DNA of 64,000 nucleotides from Chamaea fasciata (taxonomy: Eukaryota > Chordata > Aves > Passeriformes > Sylviidae): the NCBI GenBank assembly GCA_029207755.1, contig JARCOQ010000001.1:90321637-90385636 (forward strand), read 5' to 3'. The position numbers and the translations under genes are program-made. Shown here in pieces: positions 23,500-35,504 of this stretch. The notes under the pieces are model-generated. The model did no database searches. It was not told the origin of the DNA and saw only the letters and a program-made list of their open reading frames with translations. Each line of letters begins with the position of its first letter. Within the stretch, counting starts at the first letter, position 1.

Positions 23500-23960
23500 C
23501 CCTTTTCCCCCTTCCCCGCCTCCCAGCAATATTCAAGCTCAATTTGCAGCAAGCGTGCATTCTGTACAGCCAGACAATGCCAAGTTTTATCATCCCCTGC
23601 CTCCTGTCTGGGAGGCAGCGGTTGGCTGGTTGAATCCTGCAAGATTGCACAGGATGGCAGCGAGCACTGAATTCCACTCTGTAGGTCCCTGTCTGGGAAA
23701 TGCACCTAAATGCATGCAAATATTGTTATATCAGCGGAGCTCTCCCAGCACAAAATGGTGCGATTTACACTTCCCGGATCATCGGAATTTATTGCAGGGA
23801 GGTGACAGGCTGCTCTGAGCTGCTGTGGTTGCAGTTCCCATCATGGGGTTTATAAAGGTGGTTACCGTGGCGAGTGAAGTGGGCATGGTATGAATAGATT
23901 CATGAAGGTCTCTATGGAATAAGGAAAGGTTTTTCCAGCCTGCTGTTACCTGATCTAGCC
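23500..23960. promoter_or_regulatory. Candidate regulatory or conserved non-coding stretch
   Basis: The stretch is relatively rich in CpG for this window and dense in recognisable motifs, including an exact POU octamer ATGCAAAT at 23714-23721 and a TTTATAAAGG TATA-like string near 23850. It contains no known repeat and no convincing coding frame. Conservation cannot be judged from one sequence, so this is a hypothesis. Confidence 0.25.
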
Positions 23961-24132
23961 AATTTGACATGGCCCCTCATCACGGCAGATCTGAGCAATG
24001 CTCAGCATTTGAAAATAGAAATAGCAACAAACCTCTTCCTTTTCTTCCTGCTCAGTTCACAGGAAAAATATTTTGACTGGTTTGAAGGCTGGGATTTTTA
24101 GGCTTTTTTTCCATGTCTGTTTAGATAAGTGA

Positions 24133-24133
<1 letters not shown>

Positions 24134-24166
<33 letters not shown>
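24134..24166 (+). repeat. (TG)n dinucleotide microsatellite
   Basis: Sixteen uninterrupted TG units plus one base. Likely polymorphic in length and able to adopt Z-DNA. Confidence 0.97.
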
Positions 24167-24169
<3 letters not shown>

Positions 24170-24699
24170 AGTGAGGAACAGAAGTTGTTGAAAGTTAAAG
24201 AAACTAGTTTTGGATTTTGTTCATTCGAGGCTGAATCCTATGATTAATTTTGCAAATTTAACATAAAACTTTTGCACTGGTTTCAGTGAAACATATACAT
24301 TCATCTGGAAGTCCAAGGCTGTAGCCACCACTTTTAATGAAAACAATATTTTTTTTTAATGTAAGAATCTTGCATTGGAAATTCAAGATATGTTGCTCAA
24401 GTTGCCAGGCCTGTGCCCCTCTGGCCACCAGCTGAAATGACCGTGTCCTCCTGGATTTGATAGATGGGATCTACCTGCAGCAGGCTGCCCTCATGCCAAA
24501 CCTAACCGGATGGTCCATGGTTGGTGAAAACAGAGACTTGGAGACTTCGCATCATGAGGAGCTGTGTGCACTGGCTGTTTCCATGAAGTCTGGTTATTTT
24601 GAAGACTTAAAGCCGTATATATGAAGCAAGTTAGTACTAAATTGACTACTGTACCTTTCATTAGATCTGTTATCCACCTAGAGGCTATTTTCACTTTGA

Positions 24700-25060
24700 A
24701 GTGGCATTTGCTCCATAATAAGTAATTTCTCAAAATGCTGTTAATTAAAGTTTCATCTGTTTAGAGGATTTTCTTCTTCTTCCTCCCCCTCTCCTCTTTT
24801 CTATTCTTTTCAGAAGCTAGTAATTAGTCCAATAATGTGGAGACATTGTTACTGCAGCTCATTATATTTGGCAATGCTCCCTTGGACCCTTGAGTGCTGG
24901 TGATGTCAAGTTGACCTGAAATGCAAGGATTCCATCTGTCAGGAATTACTGATGAATTGTCAATTAAATATAAATATATATATATTTAACTCATTACTTG
25001 TGCTGGATTGACAGTCCTGCAAGCACAATCATTTTAAGTTCATCGACAGACTAATAAAGC
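24700..25060. promoter_or_regulatory. AT-rich homeodomain-motif block, candidate conserved element
   Basis: The block holds several homeodomain cores (TTAATTAA, TAATTAG, CAATTAAA, TAATAAAG), an (AT)n tract at 24973-24985, and GGATTGACAG near 25013, one base from the PBX-MEIS consensus TGATTGACAG. Near 24769-24813 a long pyrimidine tract ends in CAG. This composition is typical of developmental enhancers, but conservation and activity are untested. Confidence 0.25.
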
Positions 25061-25523
25061 TTCCCCTGGGCTCCCTTCCTCATGTGGAGGGACTGGTGGC
25101 AGAGATGAGAGGAGAGTCAGATCCTGGAGGGATTTAATTTTTGTTCTGTCTGTAGACTACACTGATGAGACTGTCAGTCTGGGCTGGGGTGAATATCTGG
25201 GCTAACAGAGACACTGATGCTATGTGGATAACCAAACAGCCCTGTGATTATGCTGGTTCTCAGCTGTTATTACCTCTTGTTGAACTGGTGGTGTAGAAAT
25301 GGATTTCTCTCAGTTTCCAAGCAGCATCCAGTCGTGGACAGGAGAATTTTTGTAAATGTGTTCACCATTGCTTAAGACTGTATTCTTTTCCAGGAGAAAT
25401 TGGAGAGAAGTAGCCATCCCTTATGTTGGCTGGGAAGTAGCATCTGGGATGTAGAGGAGGTGAGGAATACAGTTTTTTTTCTGTCCGGGATTAAGCTACC
25501 AGAGTAACACTGTCATTCAGTGG

Positions 25524-26130
25524 TGATCACAGGGTTGCAGAATCATTTATGTTGGAAAAGACCTCTGAGGTCATCAAGACCAAACTTTGATCACCACCTT
25601 GCCAACTAGATCACCAAGTGCCAGTAGTTTCTTGAACACTTCCACCAATGGTGACTCCACCACCTCCCTGGGCAGTCCCTTCCAATCTTTAGCAGCCCTT
25701 TCCACAAAGAAAGTCCTCCTGATGTCCAGCCTGAACTTCCCCTGGCACAGCGTGAGGCCATGTCCTCTTGTCCTGTTGCAGGTTGCCTGAGAGAAAAGAC
25801 TGACCTCCACCTGGCTACAGCCATCCTTCAGGCAGGTGTAGAGAGTGATAAGGTCATCCCTGAGCTTCCATTTCTCCAGGCTAAACGCTCCCAGCTCCCT
25901 CTGACACTCCTCATCAGACTTGTGCTCCTGACCCTTCACCAGCTCTATTTTCATCCTCTGGACACACTCCAGCACCTCAGTGGCTTCCTTGGAGCGAAGC
26001 ACAAAACTGAACACAGGATTTGAGGTGTGGCCTCACCAGTGCTGAGTACAGGGGAACAATCACTGCCCTGGTCCTGCTGGCCACACTATTCTTGATACGC
26101 ACCCTTCCATGTAGGCTGTTGAGATGTGTC
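25524..26130 (-). mobile_element. CR1 LINE, ORF2 C-terminus and 3' end, frameshifted
   Basis: This is the longest CR1 copy in the window, about 600 bp on the minus strand. Its frame encodes [11 protein letters not shown] near the 5' side, then LGAFSLEKW, FRLDIRRTFF and LPREVVESP, all hallmarks of the region after the CR1 reverse transcriptase. The reading frame is broken once, at about 25980-26014, where the upstream frame ends and a second frame of about 146 codons carries on to 25574. The 3' end (plus-strand left edge) reads CAGAATCATTTATGTTGGAA, the usual CR1 terminus, with only a short terminal repeat. The long surviving frame suggests a younger copy than the other CR1 fragments. It is 5'-truncated and cannot move on its own. 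Confidence 0.93.
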
Positions 26131-29100
26131 ACCCTGCTGCTGGCTGGGTGAGTTGCTACTGCAGCAGGGAAGAGAGACACTTTAGTACGTGTTGACTCCC
26201 ACAGGCATCAGGTGAATTTGCAATCTCAGTGTTAATTCCCGCACCTGCATCTTCAGCAAGCACCAGGCCTCAGAGCTGTGGAACATGAGCCCAGCTTGTT
26301 GGCAAGGCCACCTGATGGCTCAAAATCAAAATGTTCAGCCTGTACCAACAGCTTACCTTCTAGCATCACTCATTATTTATTATGGCAAGAGGAGTCTGAG
26401 GAAAACAGAAAAAAACAACCCAAAACTGTGAAGGGAGAATAAATTAACTAAGAGCCCAGCTTAAAGGCTGTCCAAGCTGCTCCTGGGAACACAAAGCCAC
26501 TGAAGTGCAGGCTCTCTCCAAAGTGTCTTCTGCTCAGATGGCGTCCTCTTGCCATGCCTTTTGCAGAATTGGTCATTTTATCCACCAGCCAAATGTGGTC
26601 CTCCAGCCCAAGAGAGAGATATCTCTGGATAGGCCACCCCTTAAATACAGAGCTGCAAGTTTTGTCCAAAGCAGTCTTTAAATCCTGTGTCTTCAGACCC
26701 CTGCTGTTTCATCAAAGTCCTGCTGAGGATCTGGGCCTGGATCCACCTTTAGAAACAGGAATTACTGGATTCATGCATAGGGAGACACAACAGAGCAGAT
26801 GAAATGGCTAAATATTTAATAATAAAGATTGTTCGCACATTTCCAGCTTAATGTTACCAGCCAAGGAAAGCTGGATGTTTCACATCAGGTTAGCAGGATA
26901 TTGCAATATTTTGGCTTCTTATCTGAAGTGGAATGAATGGAACTGCCAAAGCTTTTGAAGTTCACTCATGAGATAATATTTTATTAATTTTCTGAGCTGA
27001 GGGCACTTTAGCATCTCCTGTGAGTCTTCTGAATATTAAATGCATGAAGCTCTATAGGCAGGACTCTTTCAACATTCCCTCATTCAGTGTTTAAAAGCTC
27101 CCGCTTCCCATAAATTGAGAGCAGTCTCCTTGGTTTTCCAAGAGTTATCTTCTCTCCAATAAATTAGAAAGTATATCAATTTCCTACTTATGCCCTTTGA
27201 ATTCAAAGCAGGGGCTACTTAAGTGCAAGAAAAGACGCAGTCTGTTTGCCTTGTTTGTCTGTCTGCTCCATAGGAAATGCAGTTTAAGTCAGAATGAGCC
27301 ACTGTGCTTCAACTACAGCTGCAAAAATAATTTTATTTCATGAAAGCACCCAGTCTTTAAGTCCTGCTCTGAGCTACTTTGGCATTCAGCTAGAGCAGAG
27401 CAGAGAAGGGAGGTGTAAGAGCTGGCTGCTGCTGCGTGTGGCACTGGCAGGACCAGCCAGCCTGGTCACATCCCAACTCCAACGTCTGCTAAGCTGAGAC
27501 TCAGCTCCTCCAGCTCAGACTCCACAGCAAGACCTCTGCCCACCTAGTTGCACCTCCCTTGGGAGGGGGACAGGTACCTGTGGGGCGATTTTGATCTTTG
27601 GATGCACTCGTTCAACATCAAAAAATGCTAACTTGTACAGTGGAGATGTTGAGCTCTCATCAGCCGTGGTTTCCTACCCCCAGCCACAGCTGGGTGAAAG
27701 CAAGGGAATTCAGGAGAGCACGTGCCAGCCAGAAGAGCGCTTGCTGTGTTAGACTCAGAAAATCCTCTCAAGTGTGCAGGGCTAGGCAGAGCTGCCAGCA
27801 TGGACTTCTGCATCAAAAAGGACAAACAGTTCCTAGATCTAGTGTCTGGTGCTTTATAAATAGGTTTAGATGACAAGGAAAATAAAGAGAGTACTGAAAA
27901 AGAAATAAAATGACAGCCTTTGTCCAAAAATATGCTAGCTACATTGTTTCTTTGCCCTAAAAAAGGAAAGAAAGAAAAAAAAAGGTTGCTTTTTCTGCAT
28001 TAAGCTTGTCATAACTGGATGATTATAGTAACACCATGAGAAGAGCCAGCCAGGATGTGACACTTTAGTTTTCAAAATAGCTCTTCCTAAAATAAACTCT
28101 TTCCTCACAGACTGCTACTGTGATACTTATGGGAAAATGTGAACAGACCACTCGTTCTCCCATCTTTCCTTGGAGATTGAGGAACTTTCCATCAGTTTAT
28201 GTACTGTAAAATCCTGTCCCTCAGATGGGGAGGCCAAAACCACAGGAAAATAGGGGGAGTGTAATTTAATACGTTTCAACAATTTGCCTTAATGGCACGT
28301 TGGAAGCCTCCAGGTTTAATTAGATTTACTCTGTGCCCACAGAGAATAAACAGATATATCTGCCATATCCATCGAGACTGTGCTGTTTGCACGGATTCAG
28401 TAACATGGAGCAGGACTGAGCATACCCTGTTGCAGTAAGGCTGCGCTGTGGCCTTGAGCACTCACATTGGAACACATCAAACCAGATGTCCTGAGCTGTG
28501 GGCATCTGTCCTCTTTGGGTGCCACAGAGGCTGCACTGTCCACCTGCACCACCCTGTGTAGCCCGTCCTTTCTCCCATGCAGAGCTTTTCCCCCTCTTGG
28601 CTCAGTGTGCTGACTCCCAAAATGCACATCAAATGCAGAATCATCTGGGCTGGTGAAAATCTCCCCCTGGGAAGGAATCCTAGACTTTTTGGCCAGCATG
28701 ACTGGACCAGGAGGAAGCTACAGCCTCACGGCTTCAGATGTGTAAGGCTCATGCTGACTTTTCATGCATTCCATAAGGGGAACATCAGTCAAAAACTGAT
28801 GTGCTGGGCCATGCACATGTGACACCTCACGCAGCACGGCTGGTATTGCTGAAACATTTATTTCCTTAATTTTTTTGTAAATTTGCAGATGGTTCCCCCC
28901 ATCTTGGCAGCAAAGGGGAAGCAGCGATAGCTGAATTCCCACAGACACTGCATGGGAGCTTGGTTTGAGCATGGAGAAAGATGTGAGTCCTCATGTGGGG
29001 ACATTCCAGTTCAGATCAGAAAAGCATGCCTTCTTCTCCATTGTTTTCCAGTACTGTGAGCTCTCCAAATGAGTCCAACAAAGAGCAGGGTCTGGTCAGA

Positions 29101-30654
29101 TTCTACCAATGCTTACTTATTCTTCAACTAATGAAGTTTAGTGACTTGTGTAAATAATTATCCCAACTTTTCCCCTCAAGGTATCATGTAAAGGGAAGCA
29201 CAAGGCTCATTTTCCAATTCTCCCTTGCTGTCTTGCTGGGTGATTTCTTGCTCCACTACCCATTGCATACCTGCAAAATGAAATGTATCACCGCTGCTGG
29301 TTTGTAACATTTCCCTTCTAGTAGCAGGTGTTGGACAGGTTCGTTGTTAGCTCCACACTTAATTGTGAAACTAAGTGGGCATGTTGTAAGAATGGAGCTT
29401 CTTCAAAGGAGATGTAAAACAAAGCTGCTAACAGAAAGACTAAAATAATACAGAGGAGATTTTAACTTGGGTTAGACTGAATTTCTCCTCACTGAAGCAA
29501 GTAGAAGCTTTCTTTTTTAATAGAGAAATAAATCTGATGATCTCTGAACTGGGGAGGTTCAGCTTTCAATGCACTTCCTCCAGGCTGACTCATCATGAGA
29601 TATATTGTGAAATCCATGGGAATGGACTGCATTCATGCCATGCAGCAGAGCATCCCAAACAGGACACTTGCAATTCGGGTTAAATTGATAAGCTTCCATA
29701 TCTGATTAGATGGTATGGCTTTACATTCTCATGATTGTTTTGTCTTGTCAGAGCAGGAGAGAATATTCCTCTATTCTCTTCCACATCCCAGGAAAACAGG
29801 TCTAATTTTTCCAGAGGTTTAGTACAGTCTAAATGTCCTGAATACATGTGTATTACAGAAGGAAATGTTCATCTACACACATATTTTGCTTGCTCCTTTT
29901 CCCTTCCTGACTCGCTATGGAGCAGCCATGGTTGCAGCATTCAGCTTGGTGTTTGGAAATCAGGCTCCACTGGCCATTTGCTCCCCTGCTTCCTATCTGG
30001 ATATGCCAAAGTCCTCTGCATCCTTGTCTTCTCACAGTATGATGGCACACCCCTCTGCTGTTCTGCATGACAGAGATGGCCTAGAAGTAAAATTCAGGTT
30101 GATCCCAGGCTAAGGGAAGTCAGGCATGCCATGGAATCTGTGGCAGGGAGATAGTTAACATCCTCTCCCTCTGCGGGGAGAGGTTGCAGCTGCCTATCCA
30201 GCCTGCCAAACTGAAAGGGGATCCAGCCCTCGGGGAAATGTGTCTGGAGTTATTTAATCCCACAAGGATTATAAAGAGAGTATGCTCTAGGGAATCTCTC
30301 AAGCCCTATCCCTGTTAAAGTAAAATAAAACCAAACCCCAAAACCAACAATCTCTTTCCCGTTGATGGCTTGCAGCAAAAGATACCCCTGAACTTTAACC
30401 GAAAAATGTGCCCCAGTCAAGACAGTCAGTGCTGCTCCTCTGGAAAACTTCTTCTGCTTTGGCTTCCATGGTGCTATCATTTCCTGCCTCTCCTCCTACC
30501 TCTTTAATCTCCTTCAGCACGTCCTTCGGAGGACCTTCTTATCTTCCTCCAACTTATGTATGGGTTTCATCGGGCTGAGTCTTTCATCCCCACTTCTTCC
30601 TCTATTGTATCTTATCCCTGGTTAATCTCAGCCGTGCTCCCCACTTAGTCTGTT
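26131..30654. other. Unassigned non-coding sequence
   Basis: About 4.5 kb with no gene or repeat family recognised. The first 50-100 bp may be further decayed CR1. A short A/G-rich run lies at about 27958-27984. Open frames are short and without recognisable domains. Confidence 0.6.
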
Positions 30655-30765
30655 CATCTGTTCTCGTTTTGACTTGTGTTTAGACTGTAAACTCCTTGAG
30701 ATAGGGCCTGTCTTTTTATTTTATACTTTTACAGTACCTCCAGGAACATGAAATTGCAGGCTGGA
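30655..30765 (+). repeat. Ancient L2/MIR-type retroposon tail
   Basis: TTAGACTGTAAACTCCTTGA (30680-30699) followed by GATAGGGCCTGTCTTTTTAT and a TTTACAGTACCTCCAGGA stretch matches the conserved 3' part of L2/MIR-type elements shared across amniotes (TTAGACTGTAAGCTCCTTGA then GGGCAGGGACTGTCTTT). The order and spacing agree with the family. The copy is diverged, as expected for an insertion older than birds. Confidence 0.75.
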
Positions 30766-32829
30766 CTAAGTCATCAAACAGAATTAAAACATTAAAAGAA
30801 AGCTAGTCTAAAAGTTTGAGTGGAAATATCTTCCTCATTTTCGGCAGCAATCCAAGGCAGTGCAGCTTTCATTTGTATAAACACACAAGCATTGCTCTCC
30901 TATGCAGCACAGCGGGATTGAGTAAACGACTGGTTCACCCTCCAGTAAGTCACCCATTGCCTTCCCAACAGCAGGCATCAATTTACTGGTGAGTAGGAAG
31001 AAGAGGCCCTGTTCCTTCCATGAACAGCACCAGGAGGATTTGGTTTCCCTGGCTGCATGAGAGATCAGCCTGGTTAAGATGGTGTCCAACTGCTGCCATG
31101 CCCACCATAGTTAGCTGGCATCATGCAAGGGATGTTTTTTAAGGAGCTGTGGCAGCAGGAGGCTTTTGTAATTTTTTTCTCTACTACCTTCTTTGAAGGC
31201 TCCTTAGAAGAGCTAAATGTTCTGCAAAAGAGGAACAATCTGGGTTTCTTGAATAGCACACATTTTATACACCAGTGGGCTCTTGTCAGCACTTTTTTCT
31301 TGAGTCCATTGAGACCTTCAGTGAAGTTTCTTGTTCACAGGCAGGTATCTGTCTATTCCTGCCTGCTTTACATGGTCTCGTTCAGAAGACAAAATACTGT
31401 TTTTGTTTTTGTTTTTTATTTTAGGTAATTCCATCATTTTCTGCAACCTTTTCTTTAAAGAACTATAGAAGCTAATAAATGCCTCATTAGTTTGAAACAG
31501 GCGTGTCCATGTAGCCACTCATCTCTGATGGCCACAGTTAACTTCTAGTCAGCATGTGCCCACTTTGGTGTTTGGCTCTTTGATTCTTGTGGTGTTTCCC
31601 AATGAACCAGGAAAGCACCAGGATCCTCCTGAAGCCCAGTCATGCCATACAGGTGTCTTCCTCCTCCCTCACCTGCCAGTTGCCTGGAGAACCAACATGG
31701 CACACATCTGCCTGAGCTCTCCCATATTTTAAATACAACTGATCCTGGATGGTGACCCAACCTTACCATTTCCTCCTCTACATCCCAGAGCTTCAAATAT
31801 CAGTAGTTTTCCTTGTGATCTTTGCCATGGATGAGGGATTTTGACCCTCTAGGCATCTCTAAAGCTTTTCCCATGACATATATGAGGAAGTAGCAGATGA
31901 TTTATTAACATCAAGTAAACCATTAATTCACTCATTCAGTATGATTACCTGTCTCTAATGGTAATTGTGAATTACCCAATCACCTTATATTTTCATGAAG
32001 AAAGACAAATGATAAATGGATCAATAGAAGAGAAGTACATTCAGTACTTTCCTGCATTTGTGCAGGAAACAGCTAGAGAAAGGCAACAAACTGAATGGGG
32101 AACACTGGACCAGAATCTGGTATGGTATAGAGCTGTGACTCTACTCCTTGCACACTCTTAGCAAATGTTGCACTTCAGGGACACTGCTGTTACTTACCTG
32201 CAGTAGTAAAATAGTTTCCATACTAACAATAACAGTAGCAACCAGTCATTAAAATTCTGAAATATCTTGTATGGATAATTTTTATAAGGTTTGTGTCCAC
32301 TAGGACTGGAAGCATGCTTTGAAGCACAACCTTGAAATTTGGGCAAGGCTCTTTTTCCTCTGTATTTCTGAATCTCAGGTTCCCTTTTTATAAAAAAATG
32401 AGAATGATTTTGCAGAAAAATAAGAGTGACAGAACTAGCCAGAGTAGGGGCTGATTTGGATACAGCAGATCTTTGAATGGGAATGTATGGAGACTTATGT
32501 ATGGACTTGTGAAAATTAGGATGTGGAGCTCCACCTTGCCCTTCCTGTTCTATTCTGTGAAAATTTTTCCTCGCTCTGTTCAATGAAGCTACGACTAGTG
32601 GCTTTATTTTTACTGACCTGAGCCATGTTGCTTTTGCAAAAGTATAGACACCTGCCTATGAAATGTCACTAAGAGCTCTGACAGTTCATGGTACTGTGAC
32701 ATAAAAGACTCTGAAGCACAGATAGTTTTTTCATTGGTCCTCCCAGTCAAAGGGAAAGGGTTTGAAAGGGCCAGTTGAATCTAGTAAATCAACAAATGCT
32801 TACAGGAATGCTGTCAGGGGTTTGCCTCT
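30766..32829. other. Unassigned non-coding sequence
   Basis: About 2 kb with no gene or repeat recognised. A T-rich run with GTTTTT units lies near 31400-31420. Confidence 0.6.
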
Positions 32830-33140
32830 TAGACCAGGGGGCTTCTGGGGGCTGATAGGGTCCATCTGTCAGGGAAGGGAAGGGGCAACTTTGGCCACAG
32901 GCTTGCCAAGCTGGTGAGGACAGCTTTAAAGTTCTTGGGGCAGGGGAGCCTCAATCAATCCCATCTCTACTAGTTTGATGCCAGTGCCAGGAATAGATGC
33001 ACAGAACCTGGAGACGGATCACAGAGTCAGCAGAGGAGCACCTGAAAATCAGCACAGAGAAATTGTCAAAGCAGGCAGAGACTGGGTTAGGAAAGCTAAA
33101 GTCTGGTAGAATTAGATCTACCCAGGGACATTTTTAAAGC
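32830..33140 (+). mobile_element. CR1 LINE with internal deletion
   Basis: Two CR1 parts lie side by side. The first (about 32830-33055) resembles the 5' region, with GGTCCATCTGTCAGGGAAGG, CCACAGGCTTGCCAAGCTGG, and CTCTACTAGTTTGATGCCAG. The second (about 33060-33140) resembles ORF2 between endonuclease and reverse transcriptase, with GGCAGAGACTGGGTTAGGAA and AGGGACAT. In a full element these are well apart, so sequence between them has been lost. This is the only CR1 here that keeps 5' sequence; the other five are 3' ends. The assignment rests on memory of avian CR1 sequences. Confidence 0.7.
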
Positions 33141-34337
33141 TTTGCATGTGCTGCAAACATCCCTTCTCAAGATACCCACATTCATGCCTTTGGTATTTAA
33201 ATTTGGAAGATGACATTAGACATCTCACATCTTCAGCAGCAGATTGAACTCTGCCATATCTAGTTCTGTTGGGAAGTAACGATAACATTAGCAATTGTTA
33301 GAATAGATGGCAGCCTATTTCACTAGCTTGTTCAGAGAGGTCAGTTTAAACTGATATATACCCCATTTAAAACCAGATAGCATATATTTGTGATAAAATT
33401 TAGGTGTTAATTTAAACTGAATTTTGGTAAAATCTATGAGCTTCTCTAATACAGACAACCTATGCTTTCCATTTTTCCTCTCTTGGAGAAGAGTGATTTA
33501 AAGCTGATTTTGCTTAACTGAGAAAACAGAACTAATACAATAAGCTTCTTAAGATTTTTTGTAAGTCAGAAGCATTCATTGGGACATCTCAAAAATTAAA
33601 ACTATTTCAGGGCAGTGTCCATCATTGTCATAACTGCATTTGTGTTTTAATGGGATGCATTTGGAAATGTTGTGGTTGTGCAGGGTCAGGAGAAAGCACC
33701 CCTCTTTCTATGAGATGCCCCTCTAACCTGCACACAGCCCCACGCGCTGCAGCCTGGAGCTGATGTGCCCAGCGTTCCTGACTGCCAAAAGCCCTTTTGC
33801 AGGGAATGAAACCATGCTGTAAATCACACTCACATGTTAGCAGGGAGTGTATTTTCACACCAATGATTACAGTTGTGCCTTTAGTCGAAGAGGTTGATGT
33901 GGGGCGGTAAATTGCGCTGTGTGTTATCTCTGCCACCCTCCCTCTCTGGCTCTTTTTCTTGCTGGGTAAGAAATGGCTGTTCTGAACAGCAGGGCCCTGA
34001 CAGCTTCCCAGGCTTTGCAATCATCTTTTGTTTTCATTTTTGTTAGAGAAGTATCTGAAAAGGGGATTGAGAGGAGCTGGGTCTTTGTATTGGAAGTACA
34101 GAAATTACTATGTCCCAGGTTCTCATCAGAGCCCTGCATCTCACAGATGAAGCTCAAGCAGTGGCCTTTAAACAGTACATTGAGTTGGACAATGTGAGAA
34201 CTACCAACCTCCTGACCTGGTGGTGCATAAGTCTCTCCACTGCTCCCATCCTTTTTGCATTTGTCATCTCCTCCAGCATCATGCCCAGACCAATGTGAGC
34301 AGGGGTGTAAATACTTGGCATCTCATACAGGGATGGC
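33141..34337. other. Unassigned non-coding sequence
   Basis: About 1.2 kb without a recognised gene or repeat. The first 500 bp are AT-rich. Confidence 0.6.
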
Positions 34338-34412
34338 TCCCATGGCCATGGGGTGTTGGAAATAGATGAATTTTGAGGTCCCTTCCAATCCAAACTTTTC
34401 AGTGATCCTATG
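34338..34412 (+). mobile_element. CR1 LINE, terminal fragment
   Basis: Only about the last 75 bp remain: CATGGCCATGGGGTGTTGGA, AATAGATGAATTTTGAGGTC, CCTTCCAATCCAAACTTTTC and a decayed GTGATCCTATGA. This parallels the end of the CR1 at 8535-8945 (GGCAGGGAGGTTGAGACTAG, GATGATCTTTAAGGTCCCTT). Confidence 0.8.
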
Positions 34413-35244
34413 AAAGCCTTTGTGGAGGCTTCACATCTGAAATGTCATGCTGGGTGCTGGTGCGAAGCAATTCTCACAGAAATGGCCATTCTTTATGTGA
34501 GGGATAGGTTTTATCAATAGAGTGAGCTGGACCCATGGTCAGTGCAGAATAAATAGATGGGTTGGTATATGGTTAATCAGTTACTGTAGAGGACAGGAGG
34601 TCAGTGGGCTTCTCTCAATTTCTGTAACACCTGTGTGCATATGAACATTTATAATATCTAATATTCATGTCTGCAGCAAGCCTGTAGTATCTGTTGGTCA
34701 TTTATTAATTCTTTAAAAACATTTCTTTAAGGCAAGTTTTGAGTTTATAGATGATGGTTAGAATTACTCAAAAGATATTTTTTTTTTCTCTATCAGGGAA
34801 TGAAAAATCAATTATTTCTGGATTTCAGCTACAAATAAAATACATCAGAATGAAAAGTTTGCAATGTGATCCAGACATTCCTTGCAGACCTTGTCAGACT
34901 GGACCATTCTGGCATCCCATTTAACTAAAATATCACCGAAACTCTAATTTTTCATGCTCTGTGACAAAGAATAATCTCTCACAAAGCAGATATCCAAACC
35001 AAAAAAGTGTGTTTTGATATTACTAGAAAACAAGGTTTTCATTGATCCAAACTATGCTTTGCGGTTTTCTGAATTTTCATTGTGCAGAAGCACAATTAAG
35101 TGGGGGGGGGGGGGGGGGGGGGAAGAGGAATTCCCTTAGCAGCTAGCAAGTCTAGTGTTTCTGTATGCTTCTCTGAAAAGTAAATGGGATTACTTTGTTT
35201 AAAAACTGCTTTTAGCAACTCCTGTTAAAGCCCTGAAATGCACA
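34413..35244. other. Unassigned, AT-rich sequence with a G21 tract
   Basis: About 830 bp with no gene recognised. The part before 35100 is AT-rich and repeat-free as far as can be seen. The G21 tract is listed separately. Confidence 0.6.
35102..35122 (+). repeat. G21 homopolymer
   Basis: Twenty-one consecutive G. It can form a G-quadruplex, and the exact length is likely uncertain in the assembly. Confidence 0.95.
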
Positions 35245-35325
35245 GGAGGGCATGATCCTTCTTCCTTTGAAGTCCCTGGCACAGTATCCATTGACTTCAC
35301 AGGGAGTGGGATTGACTGAATAATT
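35245..35325. repeat. Ancient amniote repeat relic
   Basis: TATCCATTGACTTCACAGGG with AGTGGGATTGACTGAA matches the style of an old dispersed repeat whose core reads CCATTGACTTCAATGGGAG followed by a GGATCAGGCC-like string. The left part TTTGAAGTCCCTGGCACAG fits the preceding segment. The family name is unknown to me. Confidence 0.5.
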
Positions 35326-35504
35326 GTGTTGCAGTATGAATGTGTACCCTGACACTGCGCAAAGTCACGCTGAAAGCCACTTGATGTCATTCTAATCCTG
35401 TCTCCTCACAGTGGTGTTCTGGAGAATAGGGTTGGGGTTTCTTTTCCCCCTCCGTATTTTTTATTTGCAGAAGGAACTAGTTAACAAATAGAAAGGACAA
35501 AGCT

